Shown here one piece after another: positions 62,198-64,000 of a stretch of 64,000 nucleotides of DNA. A program made the translations under genes and the position numbers. The notes below the pieces were generated by a model, which saw only the letters and a program-made list of their open reading frames with translations, did no database searches and was not told the DNA's origin. Each line of letters starts with the position of its first letter. The first letter of the stretch is position 1. The stretch lies in the NCBI GenBank assembly GCA_964508195.1, contig CAZDSH010000001.1, forward strand, positions 165,240-229,239, in the 5' to 3' direction. The DNA comes from JAAYEV01 sp964508195. Its GTDB lineage: Bacteria; Bacillota; Clostridia; Ch29.

Positions 62198-63306
62198 TCC
62201 CTCACCCCCTGGATTAGCTCATAGGCAATCTGAAGGGCCTCATCGTCCTCCGCCAGTTCGCTCAAAAACCTATGGGGAAAAGAACCCACCGTGAATTCGC
62301 TATCTATGGTATCCTTAGTAATTTTTATACAAAGATCGGAATCTTCGATTATGGTATAGGCGGTTTTATCATAGAGTTCATTATATGTTTCCTGCCTTTG
62401 GTTGAAAGCATCCCTGCTAACTCTCCCCTGTAATGTGATTCTGGTTACTGTTTTTTTAGAATTTTCTTTTAATATAATGTCCTTTAAGCTATGTAGATCT
62501 TCATCATCATTTATCCGGATCTTCATATCATAGAACCTGTATATCCCCGTTGTAACCTTTTCGGCCTTTATCGCATTGTCCGAATCAATCGTAATGACCC
62601 AGGCATGACCCCCGTGGCCGCAGTCAAGGCCGTCAGGCTCCGGGGTACCGGGATTAAATATCCGCCAATTCCTAAGGGTATCCTCCTTAGGATAATCTAC
62701 GTGGGTATGACCTAAAAGCCAAATGTCCATGGGTATACTTCTAAGCTCCCTTTCAGACATAAAGAAATATTTCCTTTCCATGTCCGGGGATATACCTTCT
62801 AAGGCACCATGGGCGATACCTATGTGGAATAGTTTGGGATCAAACTGCCCAATCTCCTTTATCCAACCTATATTATTTTTATCGGAATGTTTTGAATGGC
62901 ATGGTGCGGGATAAACGACGGCATCAAGTCCATATTGTTCAAGGATAAAGGGCCTTTCTTTGTTCATATACAATACTTTATCCTTTTTTTTTGCTTTGAA
63001 CCAATTCCATAAATCTATCATACCGTTATCGTAATCGTGGTTTCCAGGGATAATCAAGGCACACTCGCCGTTAAAGGCATCGAAGGATTCCGCTACCCTT
63101 TCTACATTGCCTTTTGTAATCCTTATATTGTTAAACAAATCCCCCGCTACTACGAACAAATTGCATTGCATGGCATTTGCCATTTCAATCATTTTATCAA
63201 GTACCCCGGACCTAGCCTCCACAAGTTGTTCCCTTATACCCTCGGGATAACCGTTGAACTTCATGCCTATATGTAGATCCGCCGTATGGAAAATCTTTAG
63301 AGACAA
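62191..63306 (-). CDS. Metallophosphoesterase, SbcD/YhaO-like exonuclease
   Basis: 371 residues. All five phosphoesterase motifs are present: DLHIG (about 10-14), GDLFNN, GNHD (about 92-95), IAHGALEG and GHTHVDYP (about 199-206). It is the nuclease half of an Mre11-Rad50/YhaO-YhaN pair with the downstream ATPase. Start is TTG at 63306 after AAGGGG. Partners of this sort process DNA ends and hairpins. Confidence 0.9.
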   Translation of the reverse strand: MSLKIFHTADLHIGMKFNGYPEGIREQLVEARSGVLDKMIEMANAMQCNLFVVAGDLFNNIRITKGNVERVAESFDAFNGECALIIPGNHDYDNGMIDLWNWFKAKKKDKVLYMNKERPFILEQYGLDAVVYPAPCHSKHSDKNNIGWIKEIGQFDPKLFHIGIAHGALEGISPDMERKYFFMSERELRSIPMDIWLLGHTHVDYPKEDTLRNWRIFNPGTPEPDGLDCGHGGHAWVITIDSDNAIKAEKVTTGIYRFYDMKIRINDDEDLHSLKDIILKENSKKTVTRITLQGRVSRDAFNQRQETYNELYDKTAYTIIEDSDLCIKITKDTIDSEFTVGSFPHRFLSELAEDDEALQIAYELIQGVREC

Positions 63307-63697
63307 ATCGAACCAACCCCTTCACTGGTTAATCTTTATTATGACACGTCCCCCCTGTATCATGTTTCTACGCTATAGCTACATTTCCTCTAACGTTTAC
63401 CGCCTCGTTTAGAAAATAGCGTAGCGTCGTCTGCACCTTCGGAGTAATTAAACAAGACCTACTTTATATTATATCTTTTCATCAGCACCTCGTACAAAAA
63501 TAAGGTTTAACCTATTTTTTGGCGTCAGGATGTGTTCCCAATCCTGCAAAGGGTGGTTCAAATAAATTTGGATCCTTAATAAAAAAACCTTGGCAACACA
63601 GTAGGGCGGGTGCCTTCTATTCGTGATACAATAAATCTTAGTAGGTTTGCCCTTAATAGATTTGCGTTCGGTTATTAAAAGATATGGGGGAAACATT
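63307..63697. other. Intergenic region upstream of the nuclease gene
   Basis: 391 bases with no convincing gene. Nine-base arms CTACGCTAT (63368-63376) and ATAGCGTAG (63416-63424) form an inverted repeat with a 39-base loop. The arms share the AGCGTAG core found in the tandem repeat at the right edge of the window. The minus-strand frame at 63469-63723 looks non-coding. Confidence 0.4.
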
Positions 63698-63772
63698 TTG
63701 AATAGAAAACTATCGGCAGTCATTATTTGTACTATAGTATTGATATTTTTATTCCCCGTCGGCTATATATAA
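63698..63772 (+). CDS. Possible 24-residue hydrophobic peptide or truncated signal peptide
   Basis: TTG start with ATGGGGGAAACA before it, encoding MNRKLSAVIICTIVLIFLF... (24 residues) and then TAA. The basic start and hydrophobic core are typical of a signal peptide or a small membrane protein. The repeat array begins 25 bases after the stop. It may be a genuine small protein, or the beginning of an exported-protein gene cut off by a stop codon or by the repeat. Confidence 0.35.
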   Translation: MNRKLSAVIICTIVLIFLFPVGYI

Positions 63773-63796
63773 CGTGATAAAGACTTTACATCTTCT

Positions 63797-64000
63797 AGCG
63801 TGTCAGCCTGGGCGTAGCACCAGCGTGTCAGCCTGTGAGCATAGCACCAGCGTGTCAGCCTGAGCGTAGCGCCAGCGTGTCATCCTGTGAGCATAGCACC
63901 AGCGTGTCAGCCTGTGAGCATAGCGCCAGCGTGTCAGCCTGTGAACATAGCACCAGCGTGTCATCCTGAGCGTAGCGCCAGCGTGTCATCCTGAGCGTAG
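63797..64000. repeat. Degenerate tandem repeat, alternating 25- and 27-bp units
   Basis: Eight units, the last cut by the window edge, start at 63797, 63822, 63849, 63874, 63901, 63928, 63955 and 63980. All begin AGCGTGTCA(G/T)CCTG. Two versions follow: the 25-bp unit has AGCGTAGCRCC (or GGCGTAGCACC), and the 27-bp unit has TGAGCATAGCRCC. The core TGTCATCCTGAGCGTAGC resembles widespread short intergenic repeats of bacteria. Variation is confined to a few positions, which suggests recent unequal expansion. Confidence 0.95.

Noticed and set aside
63469..63723. 84-codon minus-strand open frame
   Set aside because: No ribosome-binding site, no family, and it overlaps the plus-strand small ORF with a better start.
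63797..64000. CRISPR array
   Set aside because: Units are contiguous 25-27-bp tandem copies with no unique spacers.

Overview
The window is a chromosomal segment of a Gram-positive, spore-forming anaerobe of the class Clostridia. The evidence is a complete mraZ-to-murD division and cell-wall cluster with a SpoVD-type penicillin-binding protein, a DNPR (meso-diaminopimelate type) MurE, a SleB-type cell-wall hydrolase, an S-layer-homology chitinase-like protein, oxygen-sensitive glycyl-radical chemistry and tryptophanase. Genus is not resolved; an amino-acid-fermenting, possibly thermophilic, clostridium is my inference. Nearly all genes lie on the minus strand. The exceptions are three short plus-strand clusters, near 21.7-22.4, 23.5-24.3 and 52.0-54.2 kb. 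No rRNA, tRNA, CRISPR array, insertion sequence or prophage was seen.

Layout, in plus-strand coordinates (transcription mostly runs right to left). 1-8.8 kb: murD (cut by the window edge), mraY, murF, murE, spoVD/ftsI, ftsL, rsmH, mraZ, with three 10-bp-spaced MraZ boxes upstream of mraZ. 9-13.7 kb: lgt, the M16 peptidase-like pair ymfH/ymfF, and a membrane-anchored protein resembling the ferrochelatase/CbiX fold. 13.8-20.2 kb: pduL, aroC, a SleB-like hydrolase, purine nucleoside phosphorylase, an M23 endopeptidase with a coiled coil, a PPC-domain protein and deoC. 20.2-24.3 kb: an unrecognised propeller-like/coiled-coil protein divergent from a Cys-rich protein, cobO, and a DUF2089 / SHOCT-like operon behind a strong promoter and a perfect inverted repeat. 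24.3-30 kb: an FMN glutamate-synthase-like protein, 5-formyl-THF cyclo-ligase, map, a hypothetical protein, and a GH18 protein with three SLH domains.

30-38.7 kb is a catabolic block: a PNPOx-fold flavoprotein, trans-4-hydroxy-L-proline dehydratase (hypD) with its radical-SAM activase (hypE), and next to them a complete branched-chain-type amino-acid ABC importer (livF, G, M, H, J). 39.2-42.7 kb holds a solitary PglX-like DNA methyltransferase without other BREX genes. 42.7-51.6 kb: DUF1893 protein, ECF S component, YbaK-like deacylase, DUF3810 membrane protein, isochorismatase-fold hydrolase, tryptophanase, ZIP transporter, radical-SAM protein, AlkA-like glycosylase and DinB. 51.9-54.2 kb: an ArsR regulator with a Cys/His tail, followed by a two-gene ABC exporter. 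54.2-59.7 kb: two M20 amidohydrolases and an AbgT transporter, with an unusual three-part regulator upstream. This looks like a system for uptake and cleavage of p-aminobenzoyl-glutamate or other N-acyl amino acids. 59.8-63.3 kb: a Rad50/SbcC-like ATPase and SbcD-like nuclease pair. The right edge, from 63.8 kb, is a degenerate tandem repeat of alternating 25- and 27-bp units that runs out of the window.

Start codons were chosen by ribosome-binding-site position and family length, so several are TTG or GTG and lie inside the longest open frame. All family names come from reading motifs by eye; no database search was run.
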